Of a stretch of 64,000 nt of DNA, positions 1 to 8,019 are shown piece by piece (position 1 is the stretch's first letter; each line of letters opens with the position of its first letter). Under the pieces are notes generated by a model that was not told where the DNA came from, did not search any database, and was given only the letters and a program-made list of their open reading frames with translations. The DNA is from DATAUD01 sp036501665 (GTDB lineage: Bacteria; Verrucomicrobiota; Verrucomicrobiia; Limisphaerales; Palsa-1400): NCBI GenBank assembly GCA_036501665.1, contig DASXZW010000122.1, positions 21,633 to 85,632 of the forward strand, given 5' to 3'. The position numbers were made by a program, and so were the translations under genes.

Positions 1-133
1 GGCGGAGAGCGCCCGGCCATCGAAAGCGGCGGCGTTGGTTTATCGTGAAGCGCAGGCGATCCAGGATGAAATGTCCGTTGCGTTAAGATCGGTTTTCACG
101 CGGCATCGGCGCTTTGCCAGTCGGTTGATATGA
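1..133 (+). CDS. 3' end of an unrecognised gene (partial)
   Basis: An open frame enters from the left edge (codons begin at base 2) and runs 43 codons to a TGA at 131-133. The visible C-terminus is arginine- and alanine-rich, ending in the residues FASRLI. Its stop overlaps the start of the fucosidase gene in an ATGA, the usual sign of translational coupling. This makes it likely to be the end of a real gene in the same operon. Nothing in this short tail identifies a family. Confidence 0.5.
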   Translation, partial: AESARPSKAAALVYREAQAIQDEMSVALRSVFTRHRRFASRLI

Positions 134-2343
134 GATGGTGGGCTGCATTTCTGGCTCTCGCAGGGTTTGCGCAAATCGGTACGGGTGGCGAGTTGACGCT
201 TTGGTATCAGCAACCAGCCAGGAGTGGGTTGGAGGAAGCGCTTCCGATTGGCAATGGCAGGATGGGAGGCTTGATTTATGGGGGCGTCGGCGAGGAACGC
301 ATCAACATCGCGGAGGACAGCTTCTGGACAGGCGGCGAAAATCCTTCAGGGAAAGACGAAACGATGGGGAATTACCAGACTTTCGGCGATGCGATTGTGG
401 TGCTGCCAACTCAGACGAATTTTACGGATTACCGGCGGGACCTGGATATCGGGACGGCTTTGGCCCACGTCAGTTACGACGCAGATGGAGTCAAGTATAA
501 GCGCGAATATTTTTGCAGTCATCCTGCCGGGGTGCTTGTCGCGCGATTTTCGACGGATAAACCGGGGAGTTACTCCGGCAAATTTCAGCTTCGGGATACG
601 CACGGAGCTTCCTGCATGGCTTCGGGAAATCGATTGACTGTTGCGGGCGCGCTCACGAACGGGCTCAAGTATGAATGGCAATTGTTGCTCGTCAATGAGG
701 GTGGCTCGGTCCAATCGGACGGATCGTCAATAAACTTTTCTGGATGCAATGCCCTGACATTTTTTATCGTTGCAGGCACGGATTACGCAATGGATTACGC
801 GAAGGGTTTTCGCGGAACTGACCCGCATCAGCGGCTCACTGCGTTGGTCAACACTGCTTCCAAAACCCATTTTGAAACGCTTGTGCGGCGGCATGAGACG
901 GATTTTAAGTCTTTGTTTGACCGCGTTTCGCTTGATCTTGGGCCATCCACAGAAACCCAGCGTGCCATGCCGACCGACAAACGTCGTCTTGCCGCGTTCC
1001 GCGACGTTGATCCCGAATTGGAAAAACTCCTTTTTCAATACGGGCGCTACCTGCTTATTTCCTGCTCACGACCGGGGAGTCTTCCGGCGAACTTGCAGGG
1101 GTTGTGGAACGACCGCAATGACCCTGCGTGGCACAGTGATTACCACACGGATATCAATGTAGAGATGAATTACTGGCCGGCTGAACCCGCAGCGTTGCCC
1201 GAATGCCGGTTGCCATTCTTTAGTTTGGTGGCCAGCCAAATTCCGGCCTGGCGCAAGGCGACACAGGCTTCGCCGGATTTTAAAACGCCATTAGGGGAAA
1301 TGACCTCGCGCGGATTTGCCCTCCGAACGTCGCACAACATTTTCGGCGGCATGGGCTGGGAATGGGACAAGACGGCCAATGCGTGGTATTGCCAGGATTT
1401 CTGGGAGCATTATGACTTCACACGCGACAAGAAGTATTTGCGCGAGACGGCATATCCCATCTTAAAGGAGACGTGCGAGTTCTGGGAGGATCATCTTACG
1501 GCGTTGCCTGATGGACGCCTCGTTGTGCCGAACGGTTGGTCGCCCGAACACGGCCCGATTGAAGATGGTGTGAGTTACAATCAGGAGATTGTCTGGGATT
1601 TATTTGACAACTACACTCACGCTGCGGACGCGCTGGGGATTGACCGCAAATATCGTGATAAAATTGCGGGGATGCGCGACAAATTATTGACACCCGGCGT
1701 CGGCAGTTGGGGGCAATTGCTGGAATGGCGAACCGAGAAGACCAATTCCAAAGAACTGGACACTCGCAACGACCATCATCGCCACACCTCGCATCTTTTT
1801 GGCGTTTATCCAGGACATCAGATCAGCCCGAGCACGACGCCCGCGCTGGCGGCTGCGGCGAAAATTTCCCTAGACGCACGTGGGATTTCCCCGAACAGCG
1901 ACGTGCGGGAATGGTCGTTTGCGTGGCGCACCTCGCTTTACGCGCGATTGGGTGACGGCGACGACGCGCACAAAATGTTCCAGCAACTTTTTTCCGCAAG
2001 AAACACCAGCCCGAATCTTTTCGGGCTTCATCCGCCTGTGCAATTGGATGGAAATTTTGGCATCACGGCGGGCATCGCAGAAATGCTGCTGCAAAGTCAG
2101 GACAGTGATATTCATCTTTTGCCGGCGCTTCCGGCGGTTTGGCGGGAGGGTGCAGTCAAAGGTTTGCGCGCCCGAGGGGGATTTGAAGTCGATGAATCGT
2201 GGAAGAACGGCAAGCTGGCTTCCGCGATCATTCGCACTTCAACGGCGACAACAGCAACGGTGCGATATGCTAGCAACACTATTGAATTTCCAATCAAACC
2301 GGGCGAACGCGTTGTGTTGGATGGAAATTTAGGTCGAAAATAA
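130..2343 (+). CDS. GH95 family alpha-L-fucosidase, secreted
   Basis: A 737-residue glycoside hydrolase that should remove terminal alpha-1,2-linked L-fucose (or a related sugar such as L-galactose) from polysaccharides by an inverting mechanism. A signal peptide is visible at residues 1-20. The N-terminal GH95 beta-domain begins with the typical WYQQPA and EALPIGNGRMGG segments. The (alpha/alpha)6 barrel carries the family blocks DINVEMNYWPAEP (about 341-353), SPEHG with the likely general acid Glu473, and QLDGNFG with Asp640 matching the base-activating aspartate. Asn343 matches the second Asn of the N-I-N pair of Bifidobacterium AfcA; the first is Asp here, which also occurs in the family. 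The ATG overlaps the preceding stop as ATGA, which supports this start. The length is slightly short for GH95. The family is secure; the exact sugar is inference. Confidence 0.9.
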   Translation: MRWWAAFLALAGFAQIGTGGELTLWYQQPARSGLEEALPIGNGRMGGLIYGGVGEERINIAEDSFWTGGENPSGKDETMGNYQTFGDAIVVLPTQTNFTDYRRDLDIGTALAHVSYDADGVKYKREYFCSHPAGVLVARFSTDKPGSYSGKFQLRDTHGASCMASGNRLTVAGALTNGLKYEWQLLLVNEGGSVQSDGSSINFSGCNALTFFIVAGTDYAMDYAKGFRGTDPHQRLTALVNTASKTHFETLVRRHETDFKSLFDRVSLDLGPSTETQRAMPTDKRRLAAFRDVDPELEKLLFQYGRYLLISCSRPGSLPANLQGLWNDRNDPAWHSDYHTDINVEMNYWPAEPAALPECRLPFFSLVASQIPAWRKATQASPDFKTPLGEMTSRGFALRTSHNIFGGMGWEWDKTANAWYCQDFWEHYDFTRDKKYLRETAYPILKETCEFWEDHLTALPDGRLVVPNGWSPEHGPIEDGVSYNQEIVWDLFDNYTHAADALGIDRKYRDKIAGMRDKLLTPGVGSWGQLLEWRTEKTNSKELDTRNDHHRHTSHLFGVYPGHQISPSTTPALAAAAKISLDARGISPNSDVREWSFAWRTSLYARLGDGDDAHKMFQQLFSARNTSPNLFGLHPPVQLDGNFGITAGIAEMLLQSQDSDIHLLPALPAVWREGAVKGLRARGGFEVDESWKNGKLASAIIRTSTATTATVRYASNTIEFPIKPGERVVLDGNLGRK

Positions 2344-2373
2344 TTTCACCCCAATTTTTTTTAAAATAATCTC

Positions 2374-2415
2374 TTGACCGAATAACTACCGTAATAGTAT
2401 TACTAAGGTAGTTAT
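2374..2415 (+). promoter_or_regulatory. Probable BlaI-type operator overlapping promoter and start codon
   Basis: A near-perfect inverted repeat has arms ATAACTACC (2382-2390) and GGTAGTTAT (2407-2415), centred on 2398.5. A second short palindrome (GTAATA-g-TATTAC, 2391-2403) lies inside it. A -35-like TTGACC sits at 2374-2379, with -10 candidates at 2395-2403. The right arm contains the AAGG ribosome-binding site and reaches into the ATG of the repressor gene. BlaI/MecI repressors bind dyads of the TACTA/TAGTA type, so autoregulation is the natural reading. Confidence 0.7.
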
Positions 2416-2806
2416 GAACAAACCCAATCGCCTCCACAACCTTGGCGACTTGCAATTGCGCATCCTGCAGTTGCTCTGGCAGCACGGAGAAATGTCGGCA
2501 TCCCGCGTTCACGCTGCGCTTCAACCCGAGCGGGCGCTGGCTCCCACCACTGTAGCAACGATGCTTGCGAAGATGGATGCGCGGGGCCTTGTAGGACATC
2601 GTGAGGAAGGGCGGGCTTTTATTTATCGCGCGGCTGTCGATGAGGATGAAGTGGCGCGTGGATTGGGAGACCATTTTGTGCAACGTCTGTTCGACGGCAG
2701 CGTGGCGGGGGCCGTCATGCATTTGTTGCGGACCCGTGAAGTCAGCCGCGGCGAGTTGGATGACTTGGAAAAGCTAATCAAGGACGCGCGGAGGAAGGCC
2801 AAATGA
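2414..2806 (+). CDS. BlaI/MecI/CopY-family transcriptional repressor
   Basis: A 130-residue winged-helix repressor. The N-terminal helix-turn-helix segment (about 8-75, with LGDLQLRILQLLWQHG and TTVATMLAKMDARGLV) is characteristic of BlaI/MecI, which dimerise through a C-terminal helix and are inactivated by cleavage from the partner M56 membrane protease. An AAGG site lies 5 bases upstream of the ATG. The stop overlaps the start of the M56 gene as ATGA, the classical repressor-sensor arrangement. A palindrome covers its promoter, so it probably represses its own operon. No beta-lactamase gene is adjacent, so the controlled stress need not be an antibiotic. Confidence 0.9.
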   Translation: MNKPNRLHNLGDLQLRILQLLWQHGEMSASRVHAALQPERALAPTTVATMLAKMDARGLVGHREEGRAFIYRAAVDEDEVARGLGDHFVQRLFDGSVAGAVMHLLRTREVSRGELDDLEKLIKDARRKAK

Positions 2807-4998
2807 GCCTGCTGGATTGGGGGCGACTGATGGCTTGGTTCGCGGTTGAATTGGCAGCACTCATTGCGGGTGCGGCAATTTTGCAAGTGTGGGTCGGATC
2901 GACGCAAGGTCGGCGCATTCTTTGGCAGTTTGTTTTCTCCAGTGTAGCGTTGGTCAGCATCGTGGAGTTCTCAGGGATGCGAGAAAAAATCCCGCGAGCG
3001 AACTTAAATTTACATCACCGCTTCGCAATCACTGTTACAGACAGGCCTGCGGCGGCACAGGAAGCGGCTCGACCCGGAGGCCTAGCAACGCCAGGTGGGC
3101 CGGCAGTTGCGTCGTCACAAGTCTCAGTGAAATGGCCGGGTTGGGTTTGGATTGCCGGGACGATGCTTCTGCTGGCGCGCTCATTTATCGCCAGAATTTG
3201 GCTGGGACTTCGGCGCCGCTCAGCTTCATTGGCTGATCGGGAATCTCTTCAAATGATCGCGCGGTTGCAAGGTTCGCTCAATTTGCCACGGATTCACGCG
3301 CAGGTTTGGGCAGGATTGCGCGGTCCTGTGGCCTTCGGCATTTTCCGTCCGACAATCGCTCTGCCCCCCGATTTTTCCGATCGGTTTTGTGCTGTTGACA
3401 GGCAGGCGATGCTGGCGCACGAAATGGCGCATCTGGCCGGCCGTGATCCGTTGTGGTTCACTATCAGCGATATCGTGATCGCGTTGACGTGGTGGCATCC
3501 GTTTATTTGGTGGGCGCGACGCCAGTTGCACATAGCCACTGAAGCCGCTGCGGACGAAGCCAGCGCATTGGTCCCGGGCGGTCCGTGTGCACTGGCCGAA
3601 TGTCTTGTGCGTTTCGGACGGGAACTGGCCGGGGCCGGATCGGCGCATTTCCTTAGTGCCGGTGGTAACGGCCTAAAGTCACAACTTGCAGCTCGGGTCG
3701 CGCGCCTTTTGCGAGAACCAGCGGCATGGCGGCCCGTTTCTGCATGGGCCCGTTGTTTGCCTCAATTCTCAGCGGTTATTGTCGCGTTGACGTCTGCGAT
3801 TCTTCCAATTCAAACAAGCCTCTACAGTTCCGTTTTGGCCATCTTGATTGCTTCATCTCCGGCCCGCGCAGAAACCACGTCGCCCGCGAGGGCGTCGGTC
3901 GTGGCAAAGCACCAGATTCCGACAAATGCAGATACTCAAGCGGTGGATTCCCGCCTTGCGACAAACGATCTACTGCTTAGTTATCAATCGTTATCAAACG
4001 GAAGCAACGAGTTCAATGGTTTGGGCTTTATTCCAACGACTAACCAGCAGCAGCCTGCGAGCAATATTGTTGATACTCCCTTGAGGAAAGGCTCGATGGC
4101 AAACCTTCCTCAAATTCTGGCCAAGGTTAATGATAATCAGGCTGCGCGCGCCAAAGCAATCGGTGACGAAAGAACTGAGTCAGCTTCAGCAGCCAAATTG
4201 CCGCCGAAAGTCTGCCTGCTGACTAAAACCGTTTTATTAACAGAAAGCGACTCCGATGGTCTTGGACTCGATTGGTTGTTCGGCGCAGCGCCGACGAATG
4301 GCAGCCCTCTCGAAACCAGCCACGATTGGAATGCTTTGCAAGGTCGGAACTATGGATCGCTTTCTCGCCTTACATTATTATTCAACCACGCTCCGAAGGA
4401 ACATCCGAGAACTGTTACGGTGGATATTCTCCCGTCTGGAAAATCCGTGGTTTTGAGTCAGGAACAATTCGCCGCTTTGATCAAGCGGATTGAGACAGCG
4501 ACGCACGATGATGTTCTCGCCGCGCCAAAAGTCACAACCTTGAGCGGACGCCAAGCCCATGTCACGGCCCAGGATTTGACGGAAATCGTTACGGGTGTTG
4601 AGGCGACCGTGAACAACCAAGTAAACATCGGTTATTTTACTGATCCGGTTGCCACTGGATTTTCTGTCGATATCATTCCCACGGTAAAGGATAACGATGC
4701 CTGGCATTTGACCGTTTCGGCCCGGTATCTGACTTTCCAGGGTTATGATAAGTCTGGACCTGATCCTTCGGTTTCACTTCCCGGTGGCAAGCCGATCAAA
4801 TACCATCCGCCGTTGCCCCATTTTCGCGTCTTGGAAGCAGACGCCGAGTCAACTATGTCCCTTGATCAAACCCTGGCAATTCGGGGGCCCTTGGTGACTG
4901 AAACGATCAAGACCAAAGGAAGTCTTTTCGTGCGCGCGAAGTCGAAAACAATTCACCAACGGTTCTATGTTTTTGTGACGCCGAGCCGCGTGCAGTAG
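2803..4998 (+). CDS. M56 (BlaR1/MecR1-type) membrane metallopeptidase with secretin-like C-terminal domain
   Basis: A 731-residue protein. The N-terminal half is an M56 membrane peptidase with hydrophobic segments near residues 10-30, 40-56, 113-135, 222-237 and 322-350. The zinc motif HEMAH is at 206-210, followed by an EAAADEAS segment (247-254) that supplies the downstream acidic ligand. BlaR1 and MecR1 would carry a penicillin-binding sensor here. Instead, after a low-complexity linker (about 355-455), the C-terminus resembles the end of type II/III secretins: a block like 'VLAAPKVTTLSGRQAHV' (about 570-590), 'VDIIPTVKDN', 'LPHFRV', and a terminal 'FYVFVTPSR'. The gene is coupled to the upstream BlaI-type repressor. 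The M56 assignment is firm. The secretin-like assignment comes from motif spacing seen by eye. One domain may sense an envelope signal, but that is inference. Confidence 0.85.
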   Translation: MSLLDWGRLMAWFAVELAALIAGAAILQVWVGSTQGRRILWQFVFSSVALVSIVEFSGMREKIPRANLNLHHRFAITVTDRPAAAQEAARPGGLATPGGPAVASSQVSVKWPGWVWIAGTMLLLARSFIARIWLGLRRRSASLADRESLQMIARLQGSLNLPRIHAQVWAGLRGPVAFGIFRPTIALPPDFSDRFCAVDRQAMLAHEMAHLAGRDPLWFTISDIVIALTWWHPFIWWARRQLHIATEAAADEASALVPGGPCALAECLVRFGRELAGAGSAHFLSAGGNGLKSQLAARVARLLREPAAWRPVSAWARCLPQFSAVIVALTSAILPIQTSLYSSVLAILIASSPARAETTSPARASVVAKHQIPTNADTQAVDSRLATNDLLLSYQSLSNGSNEFNGLGFIPTTNQQQPASNIVDTPLRKGSMANLPQILAKVNDNQAARAKAIGDERTESASAAKLPPKVCLLTKTVLLTESDSDGLGLDWLFGAAPTNGSPLETSHDWNALQGRNYGSLSRLTLLFNHAPKEHPRTVTVDILPSGKSVVLSQEQFAALIKRIETATHDDVLAAPKVTTLSGRQAHVTAQDLTEIVTGVEATVNNQVNIGYFTDPVATGFSVDIIPTVKDNDAWHLTVSARYLTFQGYDKSGPDPSVSLPGGKPIKYHPPLPHFRVLEADAESTMSLDQTLAIRGPLVTETIKTKGSLFVRAKSKTIHQRFYVFVTPSRVQ

Positions 4999-5021
4999 TT
5001 CGCCGTCCTCCGAATAATCCA

Positions 5022-5771
5022 TTAACTCGCAAGCGCGTTTTGTTGAAGTTCCAGCAGGCGTTTGATGCCGCTTTTTCCCAGCGCGAGCATTGCTGTCAAT
5101 TGAGATTCTGTGTAGGAGGCTTCCTCGCCTGTGCCTTGCAATTCAATGAATTCTCCCTGGCCGTTCATGACGAGGTTCATGTCCACGGACGCGGCGACAT
5201 CTTCCACATAGCAGAGATCGAGAACGGGCCGGGACTCGACGATTCCCATGCTCACGGCGGCGACCGGTTTGATTTGCAGTTCGGCGGATACTTTGCCTGT
5301 CGCCTGGAGGGAGCGAAGCGCCAGCGCCATGGCGACGAAACTTCCGGTGATTGCGGCGGTGCGAGTTCCGCCGTCGGCTTGGAGGACGTCGCAATCGATC
5401 CAGAATGTTCGTGAACCAGCCTTTTCCAAGTCCAAAGCAGCGCGCATGGCGCGTCCAATCAGACGTTGAATTTCCTGGGAACGTCCGTCGATTTTGCCTT
5501 TGGAGATGTCGCGTGGTTTTCGTGTCAAGGTGGAGTAGGGGAGCATCGAATACTCGGCGGTAATCCAGCCGCCTACGACGTTTTGTTCTTTCATCCAGCG
5601 CGGCACTGATTCTTCGACGGTGACGCCGCAAATAACTCGCGTGTTGCCCCATTCGATCAAAGTCGAACCTGAAGCGTGGGGCGCAATGCCGTTCTGGAAA
5701 CGAATCGGGCGAAGTTGGTCGGGAAGCCGTCCGTCGGGACGAATGGTCGAGGCGATTGTGGTGTCGGTCAT
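5022..5771 (-). CDS. rph: Ribonuclease PH
   Basis: A 249-residue phosphorolytic 3'-5' exoribonuclease that trims tRNA 3' ends and acts in rRNA turnover as a hexameric ring in the cytoplasm. The opening 'RPDGRLPDQLRPIRF', the SMLPYSTLTRK block, the GRSQEIQRLIGRAMRAA block and the phosphate-binding 'QADGGTRTAAITGS' are all diagnostic. The length is normal for the family (about 240-250). It is the last gene of a minus-strand run after a Uma2 gene (12 bp gap) and converges on the M56 gene. Confidence 0.97.
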   Translation of the reverse strand: MTDTTIASTIRPDGRLPDQLRPIRFQNGIAPHASGSTLIEWGNTRVICGVTVEESVPRWMKEQNVVGGWITAEYSMLPYSTLTRKPRDISKGKIDGRSQEIQRLIGRAMRAALDLEKAGSRTFWIDCDVLQADGGTRTAAITGSFVAMALALRSLQATGKVSAELQIKPVAAVSMGIVESRPVLDLCYVEDVAASVDMNLVMNGQGEFIELQGTGEEASYTESQLTAMLALGKSGIKRLLELQQNALAS

Positions 5772-5783
5772 GATGAGGGAATC

Positions 5784-6344
5784 CTAACGTTTCAAAAGGT
5801 CTTTAACGTCAATGCTGACGTCGGGGAACGCTTCCGGTTTTGCAAAGTCGCCGGCGGAGAGAACCGCCTTGCTTCCATACGCGGTGAAATTCGGCTGGCG
5901 ATAAATCTCGATGGTCTCGTCGTTGAGATTTATTATCCAGACCTCTGGAATTCCTGCGCGGGCATATTTGGGAAGTTTTTCCAGCAAATCCCTCTCGAGA
6001 GAAGAGTCGGCCACTTCGATCAGCAAATAAACATCAGACGGTTCCGGGTGTTTGTTTCGGTAAAAATCTGAATTCAACTTGACAAGCATGATGTCCGGCT
6101 GAGGCTCGGAATAGTCATCCAAACGCACCGGGTCTGCAACAGCGAGAACCCAACGCTCCTTGGCGGCGTTGGAAAACACTTTGATCAGATATTTTGTGAC
6201 ACCGCTGTGGAAAGGGCCGATTGGGGACATATCAATGATTTCGCCGTCGAGAAGTTCTACGCGGGCGTCGGGTGGCAGGACTCCCGTTTCACCCATGCGG
6301 TAATATTCGTTTACGTTGAAACGATGTTTGGTCGGCGCATGCAC
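5784..6344 (-). CDS. Uma2 family (DUF820) putative restriction-endonuclease-like protein
   Basis: A 186-residue protein with the Uma2 pattern: 'RVELLDGEIIDMSP' near the N-terminus, 'EPQPDIMLVK' with the PD-(D/E)xK-like aspartate, 'LLIEVADSS', and the late 'YARAGIPEVWIINL'. Uma2 proteins have a PD-(D/E)xK nuclease-like fold, occur in many copies in cyanobacteria, planctomycetes and Verrucomicrobia, and have no established biological role. The gene sits between the fused rRNA-modification gene and rph with short gaps. It is one of three copies in this window; the others are at 16726 and 47408. Confidence 0.88.
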   Translation of the reverse strand: MHAPTKHRFNVNEYYRMGETGVLPPDARVELLDGEIIDMSPIGPFHSGVTKYLIKVFSNAAKERWVLAVADPVRLDDYSEPQPDIMLVKLNSDFYRNKHPEPSDVYLLIEVADSSLERDLLEKLPKYARAGIPEVWIINLNDETIEIYRQPNFTAYGSKAVLSAGDFAKPEAFPDVSIDVKDLLKR

Positions 6345-6379
6345 GCGTAAATTCTAACGAATCTCTCCCGGACTGGCAA

Positions 6380-7915
6380 TCAGTCAATGCGCAGCCACAC
6401 GGTTTTCAAGTAGGCCGGCTCGATGTGTTCGACCGGAAAATCCGGCGGCTGCGGCGCATAGTGATGTTGCAAAATTTTCCTGCCGGACACCGCGCGGGAG
6501 AGAATTTCCATAAAATCTTCCGGCGCAAAATCCGCCGCGTTTGTCGAGGCGAGCAAAATGCCTCCTCGTTTCAACAACGGCAACGCAGCCGCGACGAGTC
6601 TGCCATAATCTTTTTCAGCCTGGAACACGCCGCTTTGTTTCGAGCGTGAAAAAGTCGGCGGATCAAGAATGATCATGTCGAAGAGCCGCTGCTTTCGGGT
6701 AAACCGTTTAAACCAGTCGAACACGTCGCCAAAAATAAAATCATGGTCGGATGGGTTGATTCCGTTCACCGCGAAATTTCGTTTCCCCCAGTCAAGATAA
6801 TTTCTGGACAGGTCCAAACTCGTCACGCGCCCTCCGGCCTTTGCCGCGCAAACCGAAAACCCGCAAGTGTACGCAAACGCGTTGAGAACTTCAGGTTTCG
6901 GAGGAATTTCAAAATCGGCGGCAATGTGCCTCGTCAAAAGGCTGCGGCGATTGTCCCGCTGATCCAGAAAAAGTCCGATGGAATAGCCTTCGTCGAAGCT
7001 CAGCGCGTAAAGCAACCCATTTTCGCGGATTGTAAATTCTCCAGAGGCAGGCGTTCCCCAAAGGCATCTTGGAGCTGCTTTATCTTCATGCCGCAGCACT
7101 TTAAAATACACGGCGCGAGAACTGAATAGCGTCGATAATTCGCGAAGCTTTGTTTCTTGCGGCTCAGAAAGAAGCTTCGCAGATTGGGCTAAAGCAAAAT
7201 CTCCCAGGCGATCCACATAGAGGTCAGGCCATCCATCCGCGGCGCCGTGAATGAGGCGGAAGGCATTTGTCAAATTGGGATCAATGATCGCCTGTCGCAA
7301 GGCCAGCCGCGCATCCGTCTCAAAATCCACTGGGGCCGCAAGCGTGATCGGTTCGTTCGTGACAGGATGTGCCAGACTCAGTTCGGCGGCGTGGAGACAA
7401 AGGCGAGGCGCGGGGCTGCCGCCATAAAGCGTATCGCCGAGAATTGGAAAACCATTTTCAGCGGCGTGAACTCGGATTTGGTGTGTTTTGCCAGTGAGCG
7501 GACTGGCCTCGATCATTCTTCCGTTGCGGCGAAAGACAGTTTCGGCAATCGCCGCGCCAGCGTGGATCGGTCGAGGGAGGTATTTTTCCCCACTGCGAAT
7601 GAGTGCACCGCGGGCGCGGAATTCCTCGAACGTTATCTCTCGATCTGTCAACAGCACGTATTTTTTCCGCGCGAGGCCGGTTTCAAATTGACGGCTTAGC
7701 GAGCGATTGGCGGTGGCTGTTTTTCCGAAAACGATGACTCCCGAAGTTTCCTTGTCGAGACGGTGGATGATGGAAAGCCGCGCGCATCGCGCTTCACGGC
7801 GACGCAGCCAATCGTAGAGACCTTCGCCCGCATACGGAGCAGGGGAATGAGTGTTCCACCCTGCTGGTTTGTTGACTGCCAGCAGATGCTCATCTTCAAA
7901 AATAATAAAAGCCAT
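6380..7915 (-). CDS. Fused RluA-type pseudouridine synthase and class I SAM-dependent rRNA methyltransferase
   Basis: A 511-residue two-domain protein. Residues 1 to about 210 are an RluA-family pseudouridine synthase with HRLDKETSG and catalytic Asp54, plus 'GKTHQIRVHAAENGFPILGD'. From about 230 to the end it resembles RlmI/RlmK-type 23S rRNA cytosine-5 methyltransferases, with the SAM motif 'NAFAYTCGFS' and the 'ILDPPTFSRSK' catalytic block. The fusion predicts one protein that both pseudouridylates and methylates rRNA. An in-frame TTG at 7966 would add 17 residues, but the ATG at 7915 follows an AAGAGA and matches the usual 'MAF..EDEHLLAVNKPAG' start. It diverges from the Gfo/Idh/MocA gene. 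The exact target nucleotides are unknown. Confidence 0.9.
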   Translation of the reverse strand: MAFIIFEDEHLLAVNKPAGWNTHSPAPYAGEGLYDWLRRREARCARLSIIHRLDKETSGVIVFGKTATANRSLSRQFETGLARKKYVLLTDREITFEEFRARGALIRSGEKYLPRPIHAGAAIAETVFRRNGRMIEASPLTGKTHQIRVHAAENGFPILGDTLYGGSPAPRLCLHAAELSLAHPVTNEPITLAAPVDFETDARLALRQAIIDPNLTNAFRLIHGAADGWPDLYVDRLGDFALAQSAKLLSEPQETKLRELSTLFSSRAVYFKVLRHEDKAAPRCLWGTPASGEFTIRENGLLYALSFDEGYSIGLFLDQRDNRRSLLTRHIAADFEIPPKPEVLNAFAYTCGFSVCAAKAGGRVTSLDLSRNYLDWGKRNFAVNGINPSDHDFIFGDVFDWFKRFTRKQRLFDMIILDPPTFSRSKQSGVFQAEKDYGRLVAAALPLLKRGGILLASTNAADFAPEDFMEILSRAVSGRKILQHHYAPQPPDFPVEHIEPAYLKTVWLRID

Positions 7916-8019
7916 TGAAGTCTCTTTGTAATGCTCAGAGTGCGCCGTCGGTTTCTCTGTCGTCAATTTTTCAAATTTTTTTCTGGTTCTCCAAGTTGCC
8001 CAGTCGCATGATCTTGCAC

